A stretch of DNA of 48,079 bases from Neisseria uirgultaei (GCF_962719845.1 NZ_CAUIYF010000013.1:1-48079), one strand, 5' to 3'; shown: positions 27,787 through 37,384, counted from the stretch's first letter. Made by a program: numbers and translations. Notes: generated by a model not told the origin, from the sequence alone.

Positions 27787-27831
27787 CCACCCCGCCGGAA
27801 TGCCTCCCCGCACACGGCGGGCGGAGCATTT

Positions 27832-29286
27832 ATGAGCATCGAACACACTCCTCCGACACACGATGGCGAAACCGGTCAAAACCATGCCGAACGCCCTTCC
27901 GCCGATTTCGACCGTGTCCACTCCCTCTGCGAAATCCTCGAACCTGCTTTTGAACAAATCGAAAACGGCACACCGCTCGAAGACGCGCCGCTGCGCGACA
28001 AGCTGACCGAGCTGACCGTCCTCTTGAGCGAGCTGCACCCTGCCGACGTGGCAGCAGTATTGGAATCGCTGCCGCCGCGCGAACGCAATATCGTCTGGAT
28101 TTTGGTCAAACCGGAAGACGACGGCGAAGTGCTGCTGGAAGTGTCCGATGCAGTCCGCGAAACGCTGATCGAGTCGATGGACAAGGACGAATTGTTGGCG
28201 GCGGTCGATGATTTGGACGCGGACGAATTGGCGGAACTGGCAGACGATTTGCCGCACCAAGTGGTTTATGAAGCCTTACAGACGCGCGATGAGGAAGAGC
28301 GCGCCCAAGTCAAGGCGGCGATGTCCTATGAAGACAACCAAGTCGGTGCGATTATGGACTTCGAGTTGGTCAGCATCCGCGCCGATGTCGCCTGCGAAGT
28401 GGTGCTGCGCTATCTGCGCCGCTTCGACAGCCTGCCCGACCATACCGACAAGATTTTTGTGGTCGATGAAAACGATGTGCTGCAAGGCGTGCTGCCCATC
28501 CGCAAACTTTTGGTCGCCGATCCCGAAGACTTGGTGGAAAACGTGATGGCGAAAGATGTCGTGCGTTTCCGCGCCGAAGACGATGTGGAAGAAGCGGCGC
28601 AGGCGTTTGAACGCTACGACTTGGTTACCGCGCCCGTCGTCGATGAAAACAAAAAGCTCATCGGCAGGATTACCATCGACGAGATGGTGGACGTGATCCG
28701 CGAAGAATCGGAAGCGGATATGCTGAATATGGCAGGTTTGCAGGAAGAAGAAGACCTGTTCGCCCCCGTCTTGGATTCCGTCAAAAACCGCTGGATGTGG
28801 CTCGCCGTCAACCTCTGCACCGCCTTCCTTGCCAGCCGCGTCATCGGCGCGTTTGAAGGCAGTATCGAAAAAATCGTCGCTCTCGCCGCACTGATGCCCA
28901 TCGTCGCCGGCATCGGCGGCAACTCGGGCAACCAGACGATTACCATGATTGTCCGCGCCATGGCGATGGGGCAACTGACAGGCATGCAGGCAGGCAGGCT
29001 GTTGAAAAAAGAAGTCGGCGTCGCCTTGGTCAACGGCATTATTTGGGGGACGGTGATGGGCGCAGTTTCGTGGCTGCTCTACGGCAGCCTCGGCATCGGG
29101 CTGGTTATGATTGCCGCGATGACGCTCAACCTGCTGCTGGCGGCAACCGTCGGCGTGCTGATTCCCGTGGTAATGGAAAAGTTCGGACGCGATCCCGCAC
29201 TGGGCAGTTCGGTACTGATTACGGCGGTAACGGATTCCGGCGGCTTCCTGATTTTCTTGGGTCTCGCCACCCTGTTCCTGCTTTAA
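27832..29286 (+). CDS. mgtE: Magnesium transporter MgtE
   Basis: MgtE is a Mg2+ channel of the inner membrane gated by its cytosolic domains. The 484-aa protein has an acidic N domain (PADVAAVLESLPPRER), paired CBS domains (about 160-290; MAKDVVRFRAEDDVEEAAQ), a connecting helix, and five C-terminal membrane spans with GIGGNSGNQT, the conserved pore segment. The start ATG has GGAGC upstream. Expression may depend on a leader region, see above. It ends before a DUS hairpin. Confidence 0.95.
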   Translation: MSIEHTPPTHDGETGQNHAERPSADFDRVHSLCEILEPAFEQIENGTPLEDAPLRDKLTELTVLLSELHPADVAAVLESLPPRERNIVWILVKPEDDGEVLLEVSDAVRETLIESMDKDELLAAVDDLDADELAELADDLPHQVVYEALQTRDEEERAQVKAAMSYEDNQVGAIMDFELVSIRADVACEVVLRYLRRFDSLPDHTDKIFVVDENDVLQGVLPIRKLLVADPEDLVENVMAKDVVRFRAEDDVEEAAQAFERYDLVTAPVVDENKKLIGRITIDEMVDVIREESEADMLNMAGLQEEEDLFAPVLDSVKNRWMWLAVNLCTAFLASRVIGAFEGSIEKIVALAALMPIVAGIGGNSGNQTITMIVRAMAMGQLTGMQAGRLLKKEVGVALVNGIIWGTVMGAVSWLLYGSLGIGLVMIAAMTLNLLLAATVGVLIPVVMEKFGRDPALGSSVLITAVTDSGGFLIFLGLATLFLL

Positions 29287-29310
29287 ATGCCGTCTGAACG
29301 CACAATCGAA

Positions 29311-29350
29311 ATGCCGTCTGAAACACCCTGTGGGGATTTTCAGACGGCAT
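29311..29350. terminator. DUS inverted pair after mgtE, with an extra copy at 29287
   Basis: A first copy of ATGCCGTCTGAA (29287-29298) and a second (29311-29322) share one inverse copy (29339-29350). Confidence 0.75.
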
Positions 29351-29430
29351 TTCACTATACTACCCGCTGATGTTCCGCCAAAGGCGGAGAAAAGAAAACA
29401 GAAACAACTCGCCTCGATTGGGGAGGATTA

Positions 29431-29811
29431 TTAGTAAAACTCAATCTTACAATCTGATAGAGCATATATTCTACCATCCGAAAGTTCTATATTATTTTCA
29501 GAGATTTTACCTGTCAATAAACCTAACTGCTCTGCCCCTTGTTCTATTTGTTTCCGCCACCCCTCAATATCTCCTTTATAAGATAATCCATGAAATAATT
29601 CATTGGTCGGTAGCCTTAGTTTGCAATTTTCCGATATTACTCCTCCACTTTGAGCTATTTCAAACAAAGAAGTTACTTTATCAAATAATGATTGCTTCTC
29701 AACAGCTCGGCTACTTTTTGTGAAAAAATCCTCTCCGTCATCAGAAATATATAGGTGTTCTCTTCCCTCTACTTTTATTGTTCCTGGAATATGTCTATTA
29801 ATTGTACTCAT
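29431..29811 (-). CDS. Hypothetical protein (126 aa), AT-rich
   Basis: I do not recognise the family. The soluble protein begins MSTINRHIPGTIKVEGRE and has segments FDKVTSLFEIAQSGG and LGLLTGKISENNIELSDGR. It has no signal peptide or membrane span. Its AT-rich composition contrasts with hslO beside it, and no clear ribosome site is seen before the ATG. This could be horizontally acquired, for example an immunity-type gene without its partner; that is speculation. Confidence 0.55.
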   Translation of the reverse strand: MSTINRHIPGTIKVEGREHLYISDDGEDFFTKSSRAVEKQSLFDKVTSLFEIAQSGGVISENCKLRLPTNELFHGLSYKGDIEGWRKQIEQGAEQLGLLTGKISENNIELSDGRIYALSDCKIEFY

Positions 29812-29859
29812 TATTATGGTGTTATATTAATCTCTACTTATCTTTGTTGTTACACAAAA

Positions 29860-30765
29860 TTATTGGACGGTATGTCGGGACTGCTCTCGGGCAACGCCGA
29901 CCACGTCCGCACCGAACAGCGCGTTGACATCGGTTTCGTCAAACACGTATTTACTGTGGCAGAAGTCGCAATCGACTTCGATGCTGCCTTGTTCCGCCAC
30001 CACGCCGCCGACTTCTTCCCCACCCAGCATCAGCAGCATATCGCTGACCTTGCCCCGAGAACAGGTACATGAAAATTCAAACGTTTCCGGTTCGAATACG
30101 CGCGGCGGCGTTTCGTGGAACAGGCGGTATAAAACGTGTTGCGCGTCCAGTCCTGCCAGCTCCTCCGCCGTCAGCGTGCGCGCCAGCGTACTGACGTGTT
30201 CCCACGCTTCGTCCGCCTCCGCTTCGGGCAGACGCTGCACCAGCAGACCGCCCGCCGCTTCGCCGCTTGCAGATAGGACGATGTGCGTATCGATTTGTTC
30301 GGAACGCTTCATATAATTCGCCAACATTTGCGCGATGCTGCCGCCTTCCAAAGGCACTACGCCCTGCCAGGGTTCGCCGTCTTTGGGTTGCAGCGTCAGC
30401 ACGAATACGCCGCCCTCGCCCAAAAGATCGCCGAGGCTTTCGTCATCGGCTATTTCTGCGGTTTCGTCCCACCGCGCGGTCGCACGGACGGTACGGTCGG
30501 AAGTCGCTTCCGCAACCAGCATTTTCAGCCGCCCCTGCCCCTGAATCTGCACAATCAGCGTGCCTTCGTTTTTGAGGTTGCCCGACAGCAACACACCCGC
30601 CGCCAACAACTCGCCCAAAGCACGACGGATGGCGGAAGGATAGTTTTTCTGCTTCACGATGTGCTGCCACACGTTTTCCAGACGGACGTGCAGCCCGCGC
30701 ACGGGCATATCGTCGAAGATAAAGCGGGTACGCACATCGGCGCGGTTGATGGAGGTTTGATTCAT
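29860..30765 (-). CDS. hslO: 33-kDa redox-regulated chaperonin HslO (Hsp33)
   Basis: Hsp33 is activated by oxidation and prevents protein aggregation in bleach or peroxide stress. The 301-aa protein ends in the zinc site with CTC and CDFCH (four cysteines that form disulfides when oxidised). N-terminal core residues such as RADVRTRFIFDDMPVRG are conserved. The ATG at 30765 is preferred (AGAGAAA upstream); the open frame extends to 30858. It points toward the AT-rich hypothetical gene. Confidence 0.94.
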   Translation of the reverse strand: MNQTSINRADVRTRFIFDDMPVRGLHVRLENVWQHIVKQKNYPSAIRRALGELLAAGVLLSGNLKNEGTLIVQIQGQGRLKMLVAEATSDRTVRATARWDETAEIADDESLGDLLGEGGVFVLTLQPKDGEPWQGVVPLEGGSIAQMLANYMKRSEQIDTHIVLSASGEAAGGLLVQRLPEAEADEAWEHVSTLARTLTAEELAGLDAQHVLYRLFHETPPRVFEPETFEFSCTCSRGKVSDMLLMLGGEEVGGVVAEQGSIEVDCDFCHSKYVFDETDVNALFGADVVGVAREQSRHTVQ

Positions 30766-31009
30766 GATTTTCTCTGATTGATTGTTCGGATGGCGGATAT
30801 ATGGTTGCGGTCGGCGCGAAAACAAGGCGGACGGCGGGTGCGTTTCCCAAGTTCTCAATAAATTATATAAAAATCAAAATATTAACTCAATCTAACAAGC
30901 CGTTTTTTGCCAAACAGCCGTTTTTTTATATACAATCAACAAGATATTTTCGACTGATACAGCATAACATCGCACGGCGGCACGATGCCTCCTGCGCGGA
31001 AACACCGAT

Positions 31010-31591
31010 ATGGATTCTTTTTTCAAACCGGCAGTTTGGGCGGTTTTGTGGCTGATGTTTGCCGTCCGCCCCGCCCTTGCCGACGAGTTGATCAACCTGC
31101 TCAGCAGCCGCGAGCAGATTCTCAGACAGTTTGCCGAAAACGGGCAATACGCCCAAACCGCCCGCACTAATAATGACCGTACTTCAGGTTCCGCCGACGA
31201 ACTTATCGGCAATGCGATGGGGCTTTTGGGTGTTGCCTACCGCTACGGCGGCACATCGGTTTCTACCGGTTTTGATTGCAGCGGCTTCATGCAGCACATC
31301 TTCAAACGCGCCATGGGCATCAACCTGCCGCGCACGTCGGCGGAACAGGCTCAGATGGGTACGCCGGTTGCCCGAAGCGAATTGCAGCCCGGGGATATGG
31401 TGTTTTTCCGCACGCTCGGCGGCAGCCGCATTTCCCATGTCGGGCTTTATATCGGCAACGACCGCTTTATCCACGCGCCGCGCACGGGGAAAAATATCGA
31501 AATCACCAGCCTGAGCCACAAATATTGGAGCGGCAAATACGCGTTCGCCCGCCGCGTCAAGAAAAACGACCCGTCCCGCTTTCTGAACTGA
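31010..31591 (+). CDS. Secreted NlpC/P60 family peptidoglycan endopeptidase
   Basis: The 193-aa protein has an N-terminal signal segment (KPAVWAVLWLMFAVRPALA) for export. The NlpC/P60 domain has catalytic residues Cys90 (FDCSGF), His143 (ISHVGLY) and His155 (IHAPRTG), the usual triad. It would cut gamma-D-Glu-diamino-acid bonds in peptidoglycan stem peptides in the periplasm. It has no lipobox. It is followed 18 bp later by a 72-aa ORF, likely in one operon. The ATG has a weak ribosome site (GGAAAC). Confidence 0.92.
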   Translation: MDSFFKPAVWAVLWLMFAVRPALADELINLLSSREQILRQFAENGQYAQTARTNNDRTSGSADELIGNAMGLLGVAYRYGGTSVSTGFDCSGFMQHIFKRAMGINLPRTSAEQAQMGTPVARSELQPGDMVFFRTLGGSRISHVGLYIGNDRFIHAPRTGKNIEITSLSHKYWSGKYAFARRVKKNDPSRFLN

Positions 31592-31609
31592 TTTCCCAAG
31601 GAATACGCA

Positions 31610-31828
31610 ATGAGTATGCCCGAAATGCCCAAATGGTACGGCGATGACGGACAGATCGTGTCCTGTACCGAAAAGGTCAAAGTAATGACTGAAAACATGA
31701 CCGAACTGTACCAGACGGCGCAAGACGCTTTTGAAGACGCGCTGCTGATGGGTTGCGGCGAACGTCAGTTGCGCGATTACCTGCTCGCGCTGATTGAAAG
31801 TTTGGAAAATCCCTACCGCAAAGTCTGA
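31610..31828 (+). CDS. Small hypothetical protein (72 aa), acidic
   Basis: The 72-aa product begins MSMPEMPKWYGDDGQ and is acidic and helical, with CTEKVKVMTENMTELYQTAQ and GERQLRDYLLALIESLENP. I do not recognise a family. AAGGAA precedes the ATG, so translation is well supported. It follows the NlpC/P60 gene by 18 bp. A terminator hairpin closes the two genes. Confidence 0.75.
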   Translation: MSMPEMPKWYGDDGQIVSCTEKVKVMTENMTELYQTAQDAFEDALLMGCGERQLRDYLLALIESLENPYRKV

Positions 31829-31844
31829 ACACGCCCCGGTTGCT

Positions 31845-31871
31845 GCGGCACGGTTTGTCCGTGCCGCTTTT
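31845..31871 (+). terminator. Rho-independent terminator
   Basis: GCGGCACGG, a 5-base loop, CCGTGCCGC and then TTTT, 17 bases past the 72-aa gene. Confidence 0.88.
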
Positions 31872-31972
31872 GCGTTTGTACGCGGCTTCGGCTTTTCAGA
31901 CGGCATATTTGACGTTATGATTAAACAGTTAACAAAATTTATCACAACGCCGCCAAAAGACAGACACACAAC

Positions 31973-32317
31973 ATGAACATCATCCGCGCGCTCCTCATCA
32001 TCCTCGGCTGCCTCGCCGTCGGCGAAACCGCCGTCTATCTGACCGGCATCAAACTGCCCGGCAGCATCGTCGGCATGGGCGTGCTGTTTGCGCTTTTGCA
32101 GGCGGGTTGGGTCAAAACGTCTTGGCTGCAACAGCTTACCGACGCGCTGATGTCAAACCTGACGCTGTTCCTCGTGCCGCCCTGCGTGGCGGTCATCAGC
32201 TATTTGGATTTGATTGCCGACGATTGGTTTTCGATACTGGTTTCCGCCTCCGCCAGCACTTTGTGCGTACTGCTGGTTACGGGCAAGGTTCACCGCTGGA
32301 TACGGAGCATTATCTGA
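31973..32317 (+). CDS. lrgA: CidA/LrgA family membrane protein
   Basis: The 114-aa protein has about four membrane segments, with the family pattern LPGSIVGMGVLFALLQAG. CidA/LrgA proteins are holin-like and, with LrgB/CidB, affect murein hydrolase export or carbon overflow transport. The function in Neisseria is unproven. It ends TGATG, with its stop overlapping the lrgB start by one base. Confidence 0.9.
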   Translation: MNIIRALLIILGCLAVGETAVYLTGIKLPGSIVGMGVLFALLQAGWVKTSWLQQLTDALMSNLTLFLVPPCVAVISYLDLIADDWFSILVSASASTLCVLLVTGKVHRWIRSII

Positions 32318-33009
32318 TGAACGAAATCCTCAGGCAGCCCAGCATCCTGCTTTTCCTCACGCTTGCCGTGTACGCGCTTGCGATTATCGTGCGCACGCGC
32401 ACGGGCAATATCTTCTGCAACCCCGTACTCGTCAGCACCGTGGTGCTGATTGCCTACCTGAAAATCCTCGGTATCAATTATGCGGTGTACCACAACGCCG
32501 CACAATTCATTGATTTCTGGCTTAAACCTGCCGTTGTCGTACTTGCCGTGCCGCTCTACCAAAACTGCCGTAAAATCTTCAACCAGTGGCTGCCCGTCAT
32601 CGTTTCGCAGCTTGCGGGCAGCGTTACGGGCATTGTTACGGGGATGTATTTTGCCAAGTGGCTGGGCGCGGAACGCGAAGTCGTCCTCTCGCTCGCGTCC
32701 AAATCTGTTACCAATCCCATCGCCATCGAAATCACCCGCTCCATCGGCGGCATTCCCGCCATTACCGCCGCCACCGTCATCATTGCCGGTCTGGTCGGAC
32801 AGATTGCAGGTTACAAAATGTTGAAGAACACGGTCGTCATGCCCTCATCTGTCGGAATGTCGCTCGGCACGGCTTCGCACGCGATGGGCATTGCCGCCTC
32901 GCTCGAACGCAGCCGGCGCATGGCGGCATACGCGGGGCTGGGGCTGACGCTCAACGGCGTGCTGACCGCGCTGATTGCGCCGCTGATTATCCCCGTTTTG
33001 GGGTTCTGA
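32317..33009 (+). CDS. lrgB: LrgB/CidB family membrane protein
   Basis: The 230-aa protein has about seven membrane segments, with LSLASKSVTNPIAIEI and GTASHAMG motifs typical of LrgB (PF04172-type). It starts at the ATG that overlaps the lrgA stop, so the two are translationally coupled. The pair is thought to act together as in Staphylococcus lrgAB. It ends before an inverted DUS pair. Confidence 0.92.
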   Translation: MNEILRQPSILLFLTLAVYALAIIVRTRTGNIFCNPVLVSTVVLIAYLKILGINYAVYHNAAQFIDFWLKPAVVVLAVPLYQNCRKIFNQWLPVIVSQLAGSVTGIVTGMYFAKWLGAEREVVLSLASKSVTNPIAIEITRSIGGIPAITAATVIIAGLVGQIAGYKMLKNTVVMPSSVGMSLGTASHAMGIAASLERSRRMAAYAGLGLTLNGVLTALIAPLIIPVLGF

Positions 33010-33015
33010 ACCCGT

Positions 33016-33047
33016 TTCAGACGGCATTTCAGCCCATGCCGTCTGAA
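33016..33047. terminator. DUS inverted pair between lrgB and argJ
   Basis: Inverse DUS (33016-33027), then ATGCCGTCTGAA (33036-33047). Confidence 0.7.
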
Positions 33048-33075
33048 CGCCGACACACTCACAAGGAGAACCGTT

Positions 33076-34296
33076 ATGGCTGTCAACCTGACCGAAAAAA
33101 CCGCCGAACAACTGCCCGACATCGACGGCATTGCCCTCTACACCGCCCAAGCAGGCGTGAAGAAGCCCGGGCATACCGACCTGACACTGATTGCCGTAGC
33201 CGCCGGCAGCACCGTCGGTGCAGTCTTCACGACCAACCGTTTCTGTGCCGCGCCCGTCCACATCGCCAAATCGCACCTTTTCGACGAAGACGGCGTGCGC
33301 GCCCTCGTCATCAACACGGGCAACGCCAACGCGGGTACGGGCGCACAGGGCAGAATCGATGCTTTGGCAGTGTGTGCCGCCGCCGCCCGGCAAATCGGCT
33401 GCAAACCGAACCAGGTGCTGCCCTTCTCCACCGGCGTGATTCTCGAACCGCTGCCCGCAGACAAAATCATCGCCGCCCTGCCCAAAATGCAGCCTGCCTT
33501 CTGGAACGAAGCGGCACGCGCCATCATGACCACCGACACCGTGCCCAAAGCCGCCTCGCGCGAAGGCAAGGTCGGCGACAAACACACCGTCCGCGCCACC
33601 GGCATCGCCAAAGGCTCGGGCATGATTCATCCCAATATGGCGACCATGCTCGGTTTCATCGCCACCGATGCCAAAGTTTCCCAACCCGTCCTCCAACTGA
33701 TGACGCAGGAAATCGCCGACGAAACCTTCAACACCATCACCGTTGACGGCGACACCAGCACCAACGACAGCTTCGTCATCATCGCCACCGGCAAAAACAG
33801 CCAAAGCGAAATCGACAACATCGCCGACCCGCGTTACGCCCAACTCAAAGGATTGTTGTGCAGCCTCGCGCTCGAACTCGCCCAAGCCATCGTCCGCGAC
33901 GGCGAAGGTGCGACCAAGTTCATCACCGTCCGCGTCGAAAACGCCAAAACCCGCGACGAAGCCCGCCAAGTTGCCTACGCCGTGGCACGTTCGCCGCTGG
34001 TCAAAACCGCCTTTTTCGCGTCCGACCCCAACCTCGGCAGGCTGCTCGCCGCCATCGGTTATGCAGGCGTTGCCGACCTAGACACCGACCTTGTGGAAAT
34101 ATATCTCGACGATATTTTGGTTGCCGAACACGGCGGACGCGCCGCAAGCTACACCGAAGCACAAGGGCAGGCGGTGATGTCGAAGGACGAAATCACCGTC
34201 CGCATCAAGCTGCATCGCGGACAAAGTGCCGCCACCGTCTATACCTGCGACCTTTCGCACGGATACGTCTCCATCAACGCCGACTACCGTTCCTGA
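33076..34296 (+). CDS. argJ: Bifunctional ornithine acetyltransferase / N-acetylglutamate synthase ArgJ
   Basis: ArgJ recycles acetyl groups between acetylornithine and glutamate in arginine synthesis. The 406-aa precursor cleaves itself before Thr190 (MAT|MLGF region, in GSGMIHPNMATMLGF), giving alpha and beta chains with Thr as the nucleophile. Family residues such as NTGNANAGTG are intact. AAGGAG lies before the ATG. It is a single gene between DUS pairs. Confidence 0.95.
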   Translation: MAVNLTEKTAEQLPDIDGIALYTAQAGVKKPGHTDLTLIAVAAGSTVGAVFTTNRFCAAPVHIAKSHLFDEDGVRALVINTGNANAGTGAQGRIDALAVCAAAARQIGCKPNQVLPFSTGVILEPLPADKIIAALPKMQPAFWNEAARAIMTTDTVPKAASREGKVGDKHTVRATGIAKGSGMIHPNMATMLGFIATDAKVSQPVLQLMTQEIADETFNTITVDGDTSTNDSFVIIATGKNSQSEIDNIADPRYAQLKGLLCSLALELAQAIVRDGEGATKFITVRVENAKTRDEARQVAYAVARSPLVKTAFFASDPNLGRLLAAIGYAGVADLDTDLVEIYLDDILVAEHGGRAASYTEAQGQAVMSKDEITVRIKLHRGQSAATVYTCDLSHGYVSINADYRS

Positions 34297-34307
34297 CCCG
34301 ACACGGC

Positions 34308-34338
34308 TTCAGACGGCATACATAAAATGCCGTCTGAA
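34308..34338. terminator. DUS inverted pair after argJ
   Basis: Inverse DUS (34308-34319) and ATGCCGTCTGAA (34327-34338). Confidence 0.75.
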
Positions 34339-34355
34339 CTGCCGGACAACATACC

Positions 34356-35765
34356 ATGACCTCCACACTCCCCCGCCGCCTCGCCCACAAAATCCGCCAA
34401 ACCCGCCGCCTGTCGCGCAAAAGCATCGCCTTTGTGTTCCTTCTGGCAGGTTCGGCACTCGTCGCCCTGACCGCGCTGTTTTTTGCCCATCTTGCCGACT
34501 ACGCCCTCGAACTGAACGCCAAACTGGTTCAACAATACCCGTGGTTCGCGTGGATTGCCCTGCCGCTGGGATTACCCGCCATCACCTGGTTTACACGCAA
34601 ATATGCGCCATACACATCGGGCAGCGGCATCCCCCAAGTCATCGCCTCGCTGTCGCTGCCCTACGGCGCGCAAAAAACACGGCTGATCCGCCTCAAACCG
34701 ACACTGCTGAAAATCCCGCTCACCTTTTTGGGTATGCTGTTCGGCGCGTCCATAGGACGCGAAGGCCCGTCCGTTCAGGTCGGCTCGGCAGTGATGGGGG
34801 CGTGGGGCGCGTGGTGCAAAAAACACGGTTTGGCATTCAAAGGGATGCAGGAAAACGATTTGATGGCGGCGGGCGCGGCAGGCGGTTTGGCAGCCGCGTT
34901 CAACGCGCCGCTGGCGGGCGTGATTTTCGCCATTGAGGAACTCGGGCGCGGCATTATGCTGCGCTGGGAGCGGCAGATTCTTTTGGGCGTGCTCGCCTCC
35001 GGTTTCATACAGGTTGCCATTCAGGGCAACAACCCGTATTTTTCGGGTTTCAACGGCGGCGTGTTGGAAAATATTTTGATGTGGGTCGTGGCGGCGGGGC
35101 TGGTTTGCGGCGCGGCGGGCGGCCTGTTCGGACGGCTGCTCTATCAGGGTGCGGCGGCATTTGCACCACGCAAGATACGCGGCTTCATCCGCAACCATCC
35201 GCTGCTGCTGGCGGCACTGATGGGGCTGCTGCTCGCCCTGCTCGGCACGTTCTACCAAGGCAAAACCTACGGCACCGGCTACCACGAAGCCGCCCAAGCC
35301 CTGCACGGCATCTACGAAGCCCCCTTCGGACTCGCCGCCGCCAAATGGCTCGCCACCGTATTCAGCTATTGGGCAGGCATTCCGGGCGGCATTTTCACTC
35401 CCTCGCTGACCATAGGCGCGGTTTTGGGCGAGCATATCGCCGCCATCGCCGACATATCGCAGGGTGCAAACATCATCGTCCTCATCTGCATGGCGGCATT
35501 TTTAGCGGGCGCGACACAATCGCCGATTACTTCCGCCGTCGTCGTCATGGAAATGACGGGCGGACAAAGCCTGCTGTTTTGGATGCTGATTGCCTGCATT
35601 TTCGCCTCGCAGGTTTCGCGCCAGTTTTCGCCGCGTCCGTTCTACCACGCATCGGGAATGCGCTTCCGCCAGCGCGTGCTTCAGGAAACCGCCGTCCAAA
35701 CCGGCAATGCGTCCGCAAAGCCGCAAGCCGCAAACAGCAAAACAGGAATGCCGTCTGAAAATTAA
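34356..35765 (+). CDS. ClC-family chloride channel/exchanger
   Basis: The 469-aa membrane protein has the ClC selectivity motifs GSGIPQVIAS, GREGPSVQVGSA and GIPGGIFTPSL. The Glu of GREGP is the usual gate. It moves Cl- across the inner membrane, likely as a Cl-/H+ exchanger, for acid or ion balance. I cannot tell which subtype. Its last four codons before the stop, MPSEN, come from an in-frame DUS (35749), so the C-terminal tail was extended or altered by an uptake sequence. Confidence 0.93.
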   Translation: MTSTLPRRLAHKIRQTRRLSRKSIAFVFLLAGSALVALTALFFAHLADYALELNAKLVQQYPWFAWIALPLGLPAITWFTRKYAPYTSGSGIPQVIASLSLPYGAQKTRLIRLKPTLLKIPLTFLGMLFGASIGREGPSVQVGSAVMGAWGAWCKKHGLAFKGMQENDLMAAGAAGGLAAAFNAPLAGVIFAIEELGRGIMLRWERQILLGVLASGFIQVAIQGNNPYFSGFNGGVLENILMWVVAAGLVCGAAGGLFGRLLYQGAAAFAPRKIRGFIRNHPLLLAALMGLLLALLGTFYQGKTYGTGYHEAAQALHGIYEAPFGLAAAKWLATVFSYWAGIPGGIFTPSLTIGAVLGEHIAAIADISQGANIIVLICMAAFLAGATQSPITSAVVVMEMTGGQSLLFWMLIACIFASQVSRQFSPRPFYHASGMRFRQRVLQETAVQTGNASAKPQAANSKTGMPSEN

Positions 35766-35877
35766 AACGCCCCCAATCAAACGCCGGCAGCCGCCCCTTC
35801 ACACAGCCGGGACGGGACGCAGGGCAAACCGCCTTGATTCGGATACCGTTCCGCCGCCGCTTGAAACTTCAGCAACA

Positions 35878-35916
35878 ATGCCGTCTGAACGACAGAATGC
35901 GGTTTTCAGACGGCAT
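35878..35916. terminator. DUS inverted pair after the ClC gene
   Basis: ATGCCGTCTGAA (35878-35889) and inverse (35905-35916), about 110 bp past the ClC gene stop and before the hrpA promoter. Confidence 0.65.
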
Positions 35917-35958
35917 TTCCCCATCCCGATATTGCCCGAACCCAACCAAAGCGTTTGC

Positions 35959-35964
35959 TATAAT
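35959..35964 (+). promoter_or_regulatory. Extended -10 promoter of hrpA
   Basis: TTTGCTATAAT carries TATAAT with a TG-N extension, 29 bases before the hrpA ATG. No matched -35 is seen. Confidence 0.6.
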
Positions 35965-35992
35965 TTCATTTTTACCCTAACCGCACACAAAT

Positions 35993-37384
35993 ATGTCCCC
36001 CGACTTCGCCCAAACCCTCTCCAAAGACCGCCACTTCCTGCAATCCGCCTTCAAAAATCCCAACAAATATGGCGGCTTGTCCAAAGTCGAAGAAAAATAC
36101 CGAAAATCGCATGAAATCTTTTTGAAGCGTTTGGCCGCATTGCCCAAACCCGAGTTCGACAATACCCTGCCCGTTCACGAGAAGCTCGAAGAAATCAAAA
36201 AAGCCATTGCCGAGAATCAGGTAACGATTATTTGCGGCGAAACCGGTTCGGGCAAAACCACGCAGTTGCCCAAGATTTGTTTGGAACTCGGGCGCGGGGC
36301 GGCAGGCTTGATCGGGCATACCCAGCCGCGCCGTTTGGCCGCGCGCTCAGTGGCGGAGCGGATTGCCGAAGAATTGAAATCGGAAATCGGCAGCGCGGTC
36401 GGCTATAAAGTGCGTTTTACCGACCACACCTCGCGCGATGCCTGCGTCAAGCTGATGACCGACGGCATCTTGTTGGCGGAAACCCAGACCGACCGTTATC
36501 TCGCCGCCTACGACACGATTATCATTGACGAAGCGCACGAACGCAGTCTGAACATCGACTTCTTGCTGGGCTACCTGAAACAGCTTCTGCCGCGCCGCCC
36601 CGATTTGAAAGTTATCATCACCTCGGCAACCATAGACGCAGAACGCTTCTCCCAACACTTCAACGGCGCGCCTGTACTGGAAGTGAGCGGGCGTACCTAT
36701 CCTGTTGAAATCCTCTACCGACCGCTGACCGGCAAAGGCGAAGACGACGCGGAAGTCGAGCTGACCGACGCGATTGTCGATGCGGCCGACGAATTGGCGC
36801 GCTACGGCGAAGGCGATATTTTGGTGTTCCTGCCGGGCGAACGCGAAATCCGCGAAGCCGCCGAAGCCCTGCGCAAATCCACGCTGCGCCGCAACGACGA
36901 AATCCTGCCCCTGTTCGCACGCCTGTCGCACGCCGAACAGCACAAAATCTTCCACCCCTCAGGCGCAAAACGCCGCATCGTGCTGGCAACCAACGTCGCC
37001 GAAACCTCGCTTACAGTGCCGGGCATCAAATACGTCATCGATACCGGCCTCGCGCGTGTCAAACGCTATTCCGCACGGGCGAAAGTGGAGCAGCTTCATG
37101 TCGAAAAAATCTCCCAAGCCGCCGCCCGCCAACGCTCCGGCCGCTGCGGCCGCGTCTCCGCAGGCGTGTGTATCAGACTGTTTTCAGAAGAAGATTTCAA
37201 CAGCCGCCCCGAATTTACCGACCCCGAAATCGTCCGCAGCAACCTCGCCGCCGTCATCCTGCGCATGGCAGCGTTGAAACTCGGCGATGTGGCGGCATTC
37301 CCGTTTTTAGAAATGCCCGACTCGCGGTATATCAATGATGGGTTTCAGGTGTTGCTGGAATTGGGGGCGGTGGAGGTCGTCTGA
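35993..37384 (+). CDS. hrpA: RNA helicase HrpA, N-terminal half of a split gene
   Basis: HrpA is a DEAH-box RNA helicase that acts on stalled ribosomes and mRNA. This 463-aa part has Walker A GETGSGKTT (82-90), DEAH (179-182), the motif III-type SAT, and motif VI QRSGRCGR. It contains both RecA-like domains and ends at LLELGAVEVV, where the family continues into the winged-helix region (E. coli LLEELGAI then KLTPLGRQL). The stop TGA lies within AGGTCGTCTGAA. The missing C-terminal two thirds follow as a separate ORF at 39808, after a 2.4-kb cassette. Whether the fragment is active alone is unknown; I treat it as a disrupted gene. Confidence 0.9.
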   Translation: MSPDFAQTLSKDRHFLQSAFKNPNKYGGLSKVEEKYRKSHEIFLKRLAALPKPEFDNTLPVHEKLEEIKKAIAENQVTIICGETGSGKTTQLPKICLELGRGAAGLIGHTQPRRLAARSVAERIAEELKSEIGSAVGYKVRFTDHTSRDACVKLMTDGILLAETQTDRYLAAYDTIIIDEAHERSLNIDFLLGYLKQLLPRRPDLKVIITSATIDAERFSQHFNGAPVLEVSGRTYPVEILYRPLTGKGEDDAEVELTDAIVDAADELARYGEGDILVFLPGEREIREAAEALRKSTLRRNDEILPLFARLSHAEQHKIFHPSGAKRRIVLATNVAETSLTVPGIKYVIDTGLARVKRYSARAKVEQLHVEKISQAAARQRSGRCGRVSAGVCIRLFSEEDFNSRPEFTDPEIVRSNLAAVILRMAALKLGDVAAFPFLEMPDSRYINDGFQVLLELGAVEVV

